This document shows, piece by piece, positions 1 to 8,299 of a stretch of DNA of 64,000 nt (the stretch's first letter is position 1; each line of letters opens with the position of its first letter). The notes under the pieces were generated by a model. It was not told the origin of the DNA. It ran no database searches and saw nothing but the letters and a program-made list of their open reading frames with translations. A program made the position numbers and the translations under genes. Source of the DNA: Mycolicibacterium fluoranthenivorans (GTDB taxonomy: Bacteria > Actinomycetota > Actinomycetes > Mycobacteriales > Mycobacteriaceae); assembly GCF_011758805.1 (NCBI RefSeq), contig NZ_JAANOW010000002.1, positions 930,001 through 994,000 of the forward strand. The letters run 5' to 3'.

Positions 1-27
1 AGTGGAAGCGGCGGATCCGCCGATTGA
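1..27 (+). CDS. C-terminal tail of an upstream paralogue of the GH39-like protein (partial)
   Basis: Frame 1 reads SGSGGSAD and then a TGA stop at 25-27. The next gene ends SGSGGSE, and the bases after both stops also match (a GGGAGGAA stretch followed by a GGCCGCG hairpin). The simplest reading is that the gene entering from the left is a tandem copy of, or shares its end with, the glycosyl hydrolase at 704-2869. Only eight residues are visible, so its function rests on this similarity alone. Confidence 0.6.
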   Translation, partial: SGSGGSAD

Positions 28-40
28 GAAGCAGGGGAGG

Positions 41-75
41 AACGAAGGGCCGCGACATACTCGCGGCCCTTCGTT
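41..75 (+). terminator. Intrinsic-type terminator after the partial gene
   Basis: There is a perfect 15-bp inverted repeat, 41-55 with 61-75, around a 5-nt loop. It lies 13 bases after the stop codon. A short T run (72-77, broken by one G) follows on the plus strand, as is common for mycobacterial hairpin terminators with a poor U tract. Confidence 0.85.
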
Positions 76-703
76 TTGGGGCCGGCAGGACGCGTTCCCG
101 CCGTCGACGGGAACGCGTGACCCGCCCCGGTGGGCGTTCGGATCCCTCACTCGCCGATTCCCGGTGGCGTTGAACCTCATCCTGCGGCTTCGGTCCGGGA
201 ACGTGCCGGCCAGCAACCGGATTGACCCCCTCCCACATGTCAGGATCGGCGCGCCGAACGGTCGGCGACACGCAGCTGCTGGCAAACGTTGCCTCGGGTC
301 ATCGCGGCGGCGGGCATGGGGGTGGAGCGAACTTCCGTTCAACTTTGCCAAGTCGGTCCTCGGAGGGTCGGCTGGAACGTTCGAAGCAGGCGCCATTCGG
401 CGGGAAGTGGCGAGCGCAAAGCTAGAACCTGCGAGGTTGCTCCGCGCCGCGGGCTGGGGTCACTCTCGGGAACGGCGATCGCCCATGTTTGCCCCTTTGC
501 CATAACCCGGATTATGGGGACGCATTCGGATATTTCCGCATGGGTCAATTGTTTGCCTAAATTACGCAGTTTCGGCTAAGCGCTTTGGCGCATTTATTAC
601 CGCTGGGTAAGTTATGCAATTACCCGTCGGTTCAGTTAATTTGCGAGCAATGTGCAGGCAAGGCACAGGTGTCCCGATCTGCAGAAGAAACGAGGTGGTC
701 GAA
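76..703. other. Long non-coding region upstream of the GH39-like gene
   Basis: No gene is supported in these 628 bases. The open frames here lack a credible start and have no recognisable product. The right half (about 500-640) is clearly more AT-rich than the surroundings and holds small inverted repeats, for example GGGTAA at 605-610 with TTACCC at 620-625. It probably carries the promoter and leader of the next gene. I recognise no riboswitch class or sigma-factor consensus in it. Confidence 0.4.
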
Positions 704-2869
704 ATGTGGAGACATGCTCCTCGACCGGTGCGCGGCGTGATGGTGCGCGCAGTAATAGGGTTGACCGCCACAGCAATGATCGCGGCGACCGGAAGTCATT
801 TCGTCATGCCCGACGTGAAGCGTGTCGCGTCGTACGACATCCTCAACGTCGCCGCGATTGACGACTCCCCGTCGACGGTCGGCATTTCCGAGGGCTCGGA
901 CTGGTATTACGCGGTGAACGACGCCCTCTCCAAACCGGGCATCACGGCAGCTGAGATCGAGGCAATCCGGGCGGACGTCGACCAGCGACTCCAGTCGATG
1001 TTGGATATCGGTGTCACGAACGTTCGTGTGCTGGTGCCGTGGGCCAACATCGAACAGAAGGACCCGAGTCTCTCGCAGAGCACCCGGAACTGGAACGCGC
1101 TCGACATGATCGTCAATGCCGCGAATGCCAAGGGTATGGGCATTCTGGGCGTGCTCAACTCGACGCCGGTGTGGGCTACGGAGTCGACGCCGATCAACGG
1201 TCAGCCGACGGACGTCAACGACTTCGCCGATTTCGCCAAGCAGGTGGCTCTGCGCTACGGCGACAAGATCAGCGCCTACGAGGTCTGGAACGAACCGAAC
1301 GCCTTCATCTTCTGGAATCCGGTGGACCCGGTCGACTACACCACGATGTTGAAGGCGACGTACACCGCACTCAAACAAGCCGCCAGTCAGCTCAACATCG
1401 ACATCTCCGTGATCGGAGCGGTGGTGGGTGCCGGTTCGACGTGGGGCAATTTGACGATGAACCCTGTCGACTTCGTCACGGCGATGTATAACGCAGGGGC
1501 AAATGGCTACTTCGACGCGCTGTCATTTCACCCTTACGACTATTATGCGAAATTCTCTGACGGCAACGTTGCATTGTCGCAGGCTCAGCAGCTGCGCGAA
1601 CTGATGGATTCCTATCTCGCGCCGGGCCAGGAGCAACTGAAGTTGTGGATCAGTGAGTACGGGCTTCCGACGAACCTGGTTTCCGAAACAGCGCAAAAGG
1701 ACTTTATCACCGACTTCATCAACTTCTGGCAGACCGTCGCGGGAGCGGGACCCATCTTTCTGTACACCACACGGGACACTGCGGGGGCCGGTGAGGATCT
1801 CAACAACAATGAGGCACACTTCGGGCTGTTCTACGAGGACGGGACACCGAAACCCATCGCTCTCGTCCTCAAAGAGCTGATCCAGTCGCTGCAGCCGACC
1901 ACACCGACCGAACCTTCGAACCCGGTGACATCTGTGCTGCAGCTGCTCGGACAGCTGATCAACAATGTGCTGAGCTTCGTGCCGAATCTGATCAGTGCCC
2001 TCGTGACCTCGGTGGTCACCGCGATCACCCAGATTTTCAAGGGATTCGGCGGGCAGACGGCCACCGCGACGGCTCTGAGCGCTGCCCGCACGGCCACGGT
2101 AGAGGGGGTCTCCGCGGAGACGGTGGAGTCGGCGGCTCTCGCCGGGGACAAGGTCTCGACGGCTGGTGAAGAGGCCAAGTCCGGCGAATCCGAGGCCACC
2201 ACCGAGGCGGCTACCACCGAGGCGGCCACGACTGAGGTGGCGGCCACCGCCACCGAGGTGACCGAGCCGACCACCGTCACCACCGAGGCGACCGCCGTCG
2301 AGGCCGAGAAGGTCGACACGGTCGAGGAGTCGACGACCACGACACCGGCGGCCGAACCGGTCGGGACCGCTGTCGAACCCGTCGACACCACCAAGGTGGA
2401 CACCACCAAGGTCGACGCCACGAAGGAAGCAGAAGTTCCCTCAACAGGTACCGACACGACGACGAAGCCCGACACGACGACGAAGCCCGACACGACGACG
2501 AAGGACGACACCACCGAGTCGGAGACCACCAAGGCGGGCACGTCGAAGGATGACGCCAAGGGCGATACCAAGCCCGACAGCACGACCGATGGCAAGGCCG
2601 GCGATACGCCCAAGCCGGCTGCCGCGTCCGGCAGTGCCGGAGCCGACAAGAACGGCGAGGGTGCAAAGGCCACCCGCGAGGGATCGAAGGCCGGTCACCC
2701 CGAGCGCGGTACGAAGCCCAAGGATGGGGTCAAGGACAACGACGGGGTCAAGTCGGTCAAGCCGGCTCGCCACGGTGCGGCTGCAACGTCCGCTACCGCG
2801 TCCAAGTCCGACGATGGGGGCACGAAGGCCGGGGCGTCCGCATCTTCGGGTTCGGGCGGCTCCGAGTAG
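704..2869 (+). CDS. Secreted GH39/PslG-like glycosyl hydrolase with low-complexity C-terminal tail
   Basis: The 721-residue protein has a basic N-terminus and a hydrophobic segment (about residues 13-30) that looks like a signal or anchor. A clan GH-A TIM-barrel domain spans about 55-400. It has a WNEPN motif, with E197 the likely acid/base, and an ISEYG motif, with E318 the likely nucleophile, as in GH39 and PslG-like exopolysaccharide hydrolases. A hydrophobic linker (about 405-450) leads to roughly 270 residues rich in Thr, Glu, Lys, Ser and Asp, possibly a wall-spanning stalk. The start at 704 has a GAGG ribosome site; an in-frame ATG at 614 would add 30 non-signal-like residues. The substrate is unknown, perhaps a cell-wall or capsular glycan. 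Confidence 0.85.
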   Translation: MWRHAPRPVRGVMVRAVIGLTATAMIAATGSHFVMPDVKRVASYDILNVAAIDDSPSTVGISEGSDWYYAVNDALSKPGITAAEIEAIRADVDQRLQSMLDIGVTNVRVLVPWANIEQKDPSLSQSTRNWNALDMIVNAANAKGMGILGVLNSTPVWATESTPINGQPTDVNDFADFAKQVALRYGDKISAYEVWNEPNAFIFWNPVDPVDYTTMLKATYTALKQAASQLNIDISVIGAVVGAGSTWGNLTMNPVDFVTAMYNAGANGYFDALSFHPYDYYAKFSDGNVALSQAQQLRELMDSYLAPGQEQLKLWISEYGLPTNLVSETAQKDFITDFINFWQTVAGAGPIFLYTTRDTAGAGEDLNNNEAHFGLFYEDGTPKPIALVLKELIQSLQPTTPTEPSNPVTSVLQLLGQLINNVLSFVPNLISALVTSVVTAITQIFKGFGGQTATATALSAARTATVEGVSAETVESAALAGDKVSTAGEEAKSGESEATTEAATTEAATTEVAATATEVTEPTTVTTEATAVEAEKVDTVEESTTTTPAAEPVGTAVEPVDTTKVDTTKVDATKEAEVPSTGTDTTTKPDTTTKPDTTTKDDTTESETTKAGTSKDDAKGDTKPDSTTDGKAGDTPKPAAASGSAGADKNGEGAKATREGSKAGHPERGTKPKDGVKDNDGVKSVKPARHGAAATSATASKSDDGGTKAGASASSGSGGSE
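2453..2506 (+). repeat. Three 18-bp tandem repeats coding DTTTKP
   Basis: Units at 2453-2470, 2471-2488 and 2489-2506 encode DTTTKP, DTTTKP and DTTTKD. The first two are identical and the third differs only in its last codon. They lie in the low-complexity tail of the hydrolase and are a likely site of length variation between strains. Confidence 0.85.
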
Positions 2870-2884
2870 GGAAACAAGGGAGGA

Positions 2885-2916
2885 AATGAGGGGCCGCGGC
2901 GACGCGGCCCCTCATT
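2885..2916 (+). terminator. Terminator after the GH39-like gene
   Basis: There is a perfect 14-bp stem, 2885-2898 with 2903-2916, with a 4-nt loop and then CTTTAT. It starts 15 bases after the stop codon. It closely resembles the hairpin at 41-75 in sequence and position. It may also serve the tRNA transcribed toward it from the other side. Confidence 0.85.
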
Positions 2917-2930
2917 CTTTATGTCTGTCC

Positions 2931-3007
2931 TGGTGCCCTCGGTGAGATTCGAACTCACACTGCACGGGTTTTGAATCCGTTTCCTCTGCCAGTTGGGATA
3001 CGAGGGC
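2931..3007 (-). tRNA. tRNA-Leu (anticodon CAA), short variable arm
   Basis: On the minus strand there is a 7-bp acceptor stem (GCCCTCG with CGAGGGC), a D arm with TCC/GGA, an anticodon loop TTCAAAA giving anticodon CAA, a T arm GTGAG-TTCGAAT-CTCAC, discriminator A and encoded CCA. The variable region is only 5 nt (GCAGT), a class I shape, whereas leucine tRNAs normally have a long class II arm. The base pair at 31/39 of the anticodon stem is A-C. The gene call is firm. The amino-acid identity rests on the anticodon. Confidence 0.9.
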
Positions 3008-3124
3008 CTGCACTGGTGCGGGTTACCACCATAGAGGATGGCCGGACCGGTCCCAGATCCCGGGCCGACGCGCCCATTTAACCCCGAGGTCGCTCATCGC
3101 CGTCCTTCACGAGACAATGGCGGA

Positions 3125-3736
3125 ATGACCGACGCTCCTACGCCGCGCCGTGTCCTCATAGCCGAGGACGAAGCACTGATCCGACTCGACCTGGCAGAGA
3201 TGCTGCGCGAGGAGGGTTATGAGGTCGTGGGGCAGGCCGGCGACGGCCAGGAGGCTGTCGACCTGGCCGAGAGCCTCAAACCCGACCTGGTGATCATGGA
3301 CGTGAAGATGCCGCGCCGCGACGGTATCGACGCGGCCTCCGAGATCGCCTCCAAGCGCATCGCGCCCATCGTTATCCTGACCGCCTTCTCGCAGCGCGAG
3401 CTCGTCGAACGGGCCCGTGACGCCGGGGCGATGGCCTACCTGGTCAAGCCGTTCTCCATCACCGATCTGATCCCCGCCATCGAGGTCGCGGTGAGTCGGT
3501 TCAGTGAGATCGCGGCGCTGGAGAACGAGGTGGCGAGCCTGTCCGACCGGCTGGAGACACGCAAGCTCGTCGAGCGGGCCAAGGGTTTGCTGCAGGCCAA
3601 TCAGGGCATGACCGAACCCGAAGCGTTCAAATGGATCCAGCGCGCGGCGATGGATCGGCGCACCACCATGAAACGGGTCGCCGAGGTCGTCCTGGAAACA
3701 CTCGACCCGCCCAGCGGCGAATCGTCTTCTGCCTGA
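3125..3736 (+). CDS. pdtaR: PdtaR-type response regulator with ANTAR RNA-binding domain
   Basis: The 203-residue protein has an N-terminal receiver domain (acidic pocket E14-D15, phosphoacceptor D59 in IMDVKMP, K108 in VKPF). A C-terminal ANTAR domain (about 140-195) carries the LVERAKGLLQ...W...AM pattern that binds paired RNA hairpins and antiterminates transcription. It matches M. tuberculosis Rv1626, partner of the kinase PdtaS, in length and layout. The ATG at 3125 is chosen because the receiver begins directly after it. A weak -10-like GACAAT lies at 3113-3118, so the message may be leaderless. In M. tuberculosis, Rv1627c is the next gene; here about 10 kb of accessory genes intervene. 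Confidence 0.95.
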   Translation: MTDAPTPRRVLIAEDEALIRLDLAEMLREEGYEVVGQAGDGQEAVDLAESLKPDLVIMDVKMPRRDGIDAASEIASKRIAPIVILTAFSQRELVERARDAGAMAYLVKPFSITDLIPAIEVAVSRFSEIAALENEVASLSDRLETRKLVERAKGLLQANQGMTEPEAFKWIQRAAMDRRTTMKRVAEVVLETLDPPSGESSSA

Positions 3737-3934
3737 TCCCTGTGGACGGCCTGGGTTAACACTGCGTTTCCGGTCCTGCGCGACACCAGCTCGCGGTACC
3801 GACGCGCCGCGGGCAATCGTTCAACATCGCGCAACCCGGCGACCGGTTGGCTAGTGTCTACCCGAGGCATCAGCGAACGGCCGACCTGCGGCTCATCGTC
3901 GATGCCGTTGGAATCCATGACCCGGAGGTGAAGC

Positions 3935-5146
3935 GTGCGCAGTCGCGTGGCACGGAATGCATTTGCGCTCGGCGGTGCTGGTCTGCTGGTACTCGGCATT
4001 GCCGGGTGCAACCAGTCCTCGCCCGAGCAGAGCACGTCGAAGGCGGACCTGAAGATCGTCGAGCAGGTCCAGATCGACGAGAACGGCACGGAGGTCAAGG
4101 CGGCCGCGGGTGCCACTCCGGCCGATCCCGCCGGCGACGGCAAGGCCACCTGCCCGCCCGTGTCCATTGCGATGGCCGGTGCGCTCAACGGTCCGGACGC
4201 CGCCTTGGGCATCAACATCAAGAACGGTGTGCAGCTCGCGATCGACAAGCACAACGCCGCCAACCCCGGCTGCCAGGTTCAGCTCAAGCCGTTCGACACC
4301 GAGGGTGACCCGCAGAAGGCGACGGCCATCGCCCCCCAGATCGTGGACGACCAGTACACGATCGGTCTGGTCGGCCCGGCCTTCTCCGGCGAGACCAAAG
4401 CCACCGGTACGGTTTTCGACCAGGCCGGACTCGTCGCCGCCACGGCATCGGCCACCAACCCGACGCTGAGCCAGAACGGCTGGAAGACCTTCTTCCGCGG
4501 CCTCGCCAATGACGCCGTCCAGGGCCCGTCGGTGGCCAACTACCTGAAGAACACGTTGGGCTACAAGAAGATCTGTGTGATCGACGACAGCACCGACTAC
4601 GGGCTGGGCCTGGCCACCGCGGTGCGCGACACCCTGGGCCCGGTCGCCGACTCCGGTTGCAACATCTCGGTGAAGAAGGGCGACAAGGACTTCTCCGCCG
4701 CGGTCACCCAGGTCAAGGGGATCAGCCCGGATGCCGTCTTCTACAGCGGCTACTACTCCGAAGCGGCCCCGCTGGTGCAACAGCTCCGCGACGGTGGCTA
4801 CACCGGTGTCTTCTCCTCGGCTGACGGCACCAAGGATCCCGAGTTCGTCAAGCAGGCCGGCGAGGCCTCCAAGGACGCCATCCTGGCCTGCCCGTGCGGC
4901 CCGGCCACCGGCACGTTCGCCGAGGACTACAAGAAGAAGTTCAACACCGAGGCGGGGACCTACAGTGCGGAGGGCTATGACCTCGGCACCATCCTGCTCA
5001 AGGGCATCGACTCGGGTGCCATCACCCGGCCGGCGCTGCTGGACTTCGTGAAGAACTACAACGGCCAGGGTGTGGCCCGCAACTACCAGTGGACCGACAA
5101 GGGTGAGCTCACCACCAACCTGATCTGGATCTTCAAGGTCCAGTAG
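3935..5146 (+). CDS. Branched-chain amino acid ABC transporter substrate-binding lipoprotein
   Basis: The 403-residue protein has a signal peptide ending in lipobox LGIAGC, with lipidated C25. It then has a periplasmic-binding-protein type I fold of the LivJ/LivK/AmiC family. It would be anchored outside the membrane and deliver leucine, isoleucine, valine or related solutes to LivHM. The GTG start has a strong GGAGGT site at 3924-3929 with 5-nt spacing. It is first in an operon with livHMGF and separated from them by a hairpin that probably lowers expression of the later genes. The exact ligand cannot be read from the sequence. Confidence 0.92.
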   Translation: MRSRVARNAFALGGAGLLVLGIAGCNQSSPEQSTSKADLKIVEQVQIDENGTEVKAAAGATPADPAGDGKATCPPVSIAMAGALNGPDAALGINIKNGVQLAIDKHNAANPGCQVQLKPFDTEGDPQKATAIAPQIVDDQYTIGLVGPAFSGETKATGTVFDQAGLVAATASATNPTLSQNGWKTFFRGLANDAVQGPSVANYLKNTLGYKKICVIDDSTDYGLGLATAVRDTLGPVADSGCNISVKKGDKDFSAAVTQVKGISPDAVFYSGYYSEAAPLVQQLRDGGYTGVFSSADGTKDPEFVKQAGEASKDAILACPCGPATGTFAEDYKKKFNTEAGTYSAEGYDLGTILLKGIDSGAITRPALLDFVKNYNGQGVARNYQWTDKGELTTNLIWIFKVQ

Positions 5147-5162
5147 GTAATTCGCTGACGCC

Positions 5163-5198
5163 AGAACGCGTCCGGGACCCCGGTTCCGGACGCGTTCT
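5163..5198 (+). terminator. Attenuator-like hairpin between binding-protein and permease genes
   Basis: A perfect 13-bp stem, 5163-5175 with 5186-5198, surrounds a 10-nt loop, 16 bases after the stop of the binding-protein gene and 43 bases before livH. It has no T run. Partial termination here would explain an excess of binding protein over membrane components, a common arrangement in binding-protein-dependent operons. Its role is inferred. Confidence 0.7.
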
Positions 5199-5241
5199 CG
5201 TTCCAGACAGCCGCACTTATCGACCAGGAGCCCGCCACCGG

Positions 5242-6279
5242 ATGACCCCCGATTGCATCGGTCAGTACGTCTGCACCGCAGCCAATATCAACTTCAACGT
5301 CGACAACCTGGTGAACGGGTTCGGCCAGTTGACGATTGACGGTCTGTCGTGGGGAGCGATCTACGCACTCGTCGCGGTCGGCTACACCCTGGTGTTCGGC
5401 GTGCTGCGGTTGATCAACTTCGCCCATTCCGAGATCTTCATGCTCGGCATGTTCGGCGCCTATTTCGCGCTCGACATCATCCTCGGTTTCACCCCGAGTG
5501 GCACGCCGTACAACAAGGGCATCGCGTTGACGGTGTTGTATCTGGCGATCGCGATGGTGGTCGCCATGGCGGTGTCGGGGTCGGCCGCGGTCGGGCTGGA
5601 AATGGTGGCGTACCGCCCGTTGCGCAAGCGCAACGCCCGGCCGCTGACCTTCCTGATCACCGCCATCGGCATGTCGTTCGTGCTGCAGGAGTTCGTGCAC
5701 TTCGTCTTGCCGAAGTTGATCACAGGCTACGGCGGCAGTAACGCCCAACAACCGATCATCTTGGTGCAACCCAAGACTCAGTTCACGATCTTCGGCGCGA
5801 CGGTGTCCAACGTGACCATCGTGATCTTGCTGGCCGCGCTCGTGTTGGCGCTGCTGACCGATATCGCCATCAACCGCACCAAGTTCGGCCGCGGCATTCG
5901 CGCCGTCGCCCAAGACTCGACGACGGCCACCCTGATGGGTGTGTCGCGGGAGCGGGTCATCATGACGACGTTCCTGATCGGCGGTCTGCTCGCCGGTGCG
6001 GCCGCTCTGCTCTACACCCTGAAACTCCCGCAGGGGATCATCTACTCGGGCGGATTCCTGTTGGGAATCAAGGCGTTCTCGGCCGCGGTGCTCGGCGGTA
6101 TCGGCAACCTGCGCGGCGCCCTGCTCGGTGGTCTGATCCTCGGGATCATGGAGAACTACGGCCAGGCACTGTTCGGCACCCAATGGCGTGACGTGGTGGC
6201 GTTCGTGCTGCTGGTACTGGTGCTGTTGATCCGGCCGACGGGCATACTCGGTGAGAGCCTGGGGAAGGCACGCGCATGA
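5242..6279 (+). CDS. livH: Branched-chain amino acid ABC transporter permease LivH
   Basis: The 345-residue inner-membrane protein has eight or so hydrophobic segments. It carries the LivH signatures INFAHSEIFMLG near the N-terminus and GRGIRAVAQD, followed by G-V-x-x-x-R-V, in the cytoplasmic loop that couples to the ATPases. It has an extra hydrophilic N-terminal stretch (about 28 residues) before the first helix, so the true start could be later. It pairs with LivM to form the channel. Its stop overlaps the livM start (ATGA). Confidence 0.93.
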   Translation: MTPDCIGQYVCTAANINFNVDNLVNGFGQLTIDGLSWGAIYALVAVGYTLVFGVLRLINFAHSEIFMLGMFGAYFALDIILGFTPSGTPYNKGIALTVLYLAIAMVVAMAVSGSAAVGLEMVAYRPLRKRNARPLTFLITAIGMSFVLQEFVHFVLPKLITGYGGSNAQQPIILVQPKTQFTIFGATVSNVTIVILLAALVLALLTDIAINRTKFGRGIRAVAQDSTTATLMGVSRERVIMTTFLIGGLLAGAAALLYTLKLPQGIIYSGGFLLGIKAFSAAVLGGIGNLRGALLGGLILGIMENYGQALFGTQWRDVVAFVLLVLVLLIRPTGILGESLGKARA

Positions 6280-7466
6280 CTCATCAGCAGACGGGCGGCT
6301 GGCGGCGCACCGTGCTCGCGCCGGGAGACGGCCTGCGCCAGTGGTGGTCTGAGCTCGGCCGTCCGGGCAAGTGGATCTTCGGGGCCGTGCTGTTCCTGCT
6401 CCTCGGGCTGTTGCCGCTATACACCCCGGGCTTCCTGGACACCCCGGGAATCAGCTTCGGTGGCACCATGGCGCAGTTCGCGATGATCGCGATCATCGCG
6501 ATCGGCCTCAACGTCGTCGTGGGCCAGGCGGGCCTGCTCGATCTCGGCTACGTCGGTTTCTATGCCGTCGGCGCCTACACGGTCGCGTTGCTCACCAGCC
6601 CGGACAGTCCGTGGAACAAGGTCGGTCCGGACGGGTTCTTCAGCAAGGACTGGGCCTGGTTGTCCTGTGTCCCGATCGCCATGGCGGTGACGGCACTGGC
6701 CGGGCTGATCCTGGGCACGCCGACGCTGCGATTGCGCGGCGACTATCTGGCGATCGTCACCCTCGGGTTCGGTGAGATCATCCGGCTGCTCGCGGATAAC
6801 CTCACCGATGTCACCAACGGCCCGCGTGGGCTCAACGAGATCGCGTATCCGAGGCTGGGGGAGAACGAGCATCTGCCCAATGGTGTGTTCTCCAGCGGTA
6901 ATTCGGCGGGGGACGCCAACTACGGCACCTGGTGGTTCTGGCTGGGTCTGGTGTTCATCGTCATCGTGCTGCTTCTGGTCGGAAACCTGGAACGCAGCCG
7001 GGTCGGCCGGGCCTGGGTGGCCATCCGCGAGGACGAGGATGCCGCGGAGGTCATGGGCGTCAACACCTTCAAGTTCAAGCTGTGGGCGTTCGTCATCGGT
7101 GCGGCCATCGGTGGGCTCTCCGGTGCCCTGTACGCCGGCCAGGTCCAGTACGTGGCGCCGCCGACGTTCAACATCATCAACTCCATGCTGTTCCTGTGCG
7201 CCGTGGTCCTGGGTGGCCAGGGCAACAAGCTGGGGGTGGTCTTCGGCGCGTTCATCATCGTCTACCTGCCCAACCGGCTGCTCGGGGTGCACTTCCTCGG
7301 GATCAACCTGGGCGATCTGAAGTATCTCTTCTTCGGTCTGGCGCTGGTGGTACTGATGATCTTCCGGCCGCAGGGCCTGTTCCCGGTACGCCAGCAACTA
7401 CTGAGCTACGGCAAATCCGCGCGCAATCTGCTTCGCCGGGCCGACGACTCGAAGGCGGCAGCATGA
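6276..7466 (+). CDS. livM: Branched-chain amino acid ABC transporter permease LivM
   Basis: The 396-residue polytopic protein has LivM family motifs: GQAGLLDLGYVGFYAVGAY, the RLRGDYLAIVTLGFGEIIRL stretch, and the coupling loop GRAWVAIREDEDAAEVMG. Its N-terminus is hydrophilic before the first helix at about residue 33. It overlaps livH by 4 bp and livG by 4 bp, which supports translational coupling and one transport complex. Confidence 0.94.
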   Translation: MTHQQTGGWRRTVLAPGDGLRQWWSELGRPGKWIFGAVLFLLLGLLPLYTPGFLDTPGISFGGTMAQFAMIAIIAIGLNVVVGQAGLLDLGYVGFYAVGAYTVALLTSPDSPWNKVGPDGFFSKDWAWLSCVPIAMAVTALAGLILGTPTLRLRGDYLAIVTLGFGEIIRLLADNLTDVTNGPRGLNEIAYPRLGENEHLPNGVFSSGNSAGDANYGTWWFWLGLVFIVIVLLLVGNLERSRVGRAWVAIREDEDAAEVMGVNTFKFKLWAFVIGAAIGGLSGALYAGQVQYVAPPTFNIINSMLFLCAVVLGGQGNKLGVVFGAFIIVYLPNRLLGVHFLGINLGDLKYLFFGLALVVLMIFRPQGLFPVRQQLLSYGKSARNLLRRADDSKAAA

Positions 7467-8299
7467 CCGATCCGGCCGTCGATGAGGAACTGGCTGCGCT
7501 GCACCGCGACGTGAAGGCCGCCGAGGGTGAGAAACTGTTGGAGACAAAGGATCTCACCGTCAAGTTCGGCGGTCTCACCGCGCTTGACTCGGTGTCCTTC
7601 GACATCAAGCGCGGCGAGATCCTGGGTCTGATCGGTCCCAACGGGGCGGGCAAGACCACCTGCTTCAACGCGATCACCGGGGTGTACCGGCCCAGTGCCG
7701 GCAGCGTCACGTTCGACGGCGCACCGCTGGGCAAGATCAAGCGCCATCAGATCACCCGCCGCGGCATCGCCCGCACCTTCCAGAACATCCGGCTCTGGGG
7801 CGAGATGACCGCTCTGGAGAACGTGGTGGTGGGCACCGACGCCCGGCACAAGACCTCGGTGCCCGGCGCGCTTGTGCGCACGCCGCGGCACCGGCGCGAG
7901 GAGAAGGACGCCATCGAGCGGGCCGCCGCGCTGCTTCAGTTCGTCGGAATCGCGCACCGTGGTGAGGAGAAGGCCAAAAACCTGCCCTACGGCGACCAGC
8001 GTCGCCTGGAGATCGCACGCGCTCTGGCCACCGAGCCCAAGCTGCTGTGCCTGGACGAGCCGGCCGCGGGATTCAACCCGAGCGAGAAGGCCGCGCTCAT
8101 CGACCTGATCCGCGCAATCCGGGATGACGGCTACACCGTGCTGTTGATCGAGCACGATATGCGGCTGGTCATGGGCGTCACCGACCGCATCGTGGTGCTG
8201 GAGTTCGGGCGCAAGATCGCCGACGGGCTGCCCGCGGAGATCCGGGAGGATCCGAAAGTGATTGCCGCCTACCTGGGAGTGCCCGATGACGAGCTCTGA
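7463..8299 (+). CDS. livG: Branched-chain amino acid ABC transporter ATPase LivG
   Basis: The 278-residue ATPase has Walker A GPNGAGKTT, a LivG-type loop (RTFQNIRLW), the variant signature NLPYGDQRRLEIARAL, Walker B LLCLDEPAAG and the switch H in IEHDM. The first 25 residues precede the ABC domain and are acidic. The start at 7463 overlaps the livM stop. The signature has PYGDQ instead of LSGGQ, which is normal for LivG. It powers uptake with LivF. Confidence 0.95.
   Translation: MTDPAVDEELAALHRDVKAAEGEKLLETKDLTVKFGGLTALDSVSFDIKRGEILGLIGPNGAGKTTCFNAITGVYRPSAGSVTFDGAPLGKIKRHQITRRGIARTFQNIRLWGEMTALENVVVGTDARHKTSVPGALVRTPRHRREEKDAIERAAALLQFVGIAHRGEEKAKNLPYGDQRRLEIARALATEPKLLCLDEPAAGFNPSEKAALIDLIRAIRDDGYTVLLIEHDMRLVMGVTDRIVVLEFGRKIADGLPAEIREDPKVIAAYLGVPDDEL

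Noticed and set aside
2..505. Open frame of 167 codons at the left edge
   Set aside because: Its composition is Arg/Pro-rich without motifs, it crosses a strong terminator hairpin, and frame 1 instead gives a tail matching the next gene's C-terminus.
4546..4559. Second KstR-like AACnnGTT in the liv binding-protein gene
   Set aside because: It lies inside coding sequence and lacks the flanking T and A of the consensus.
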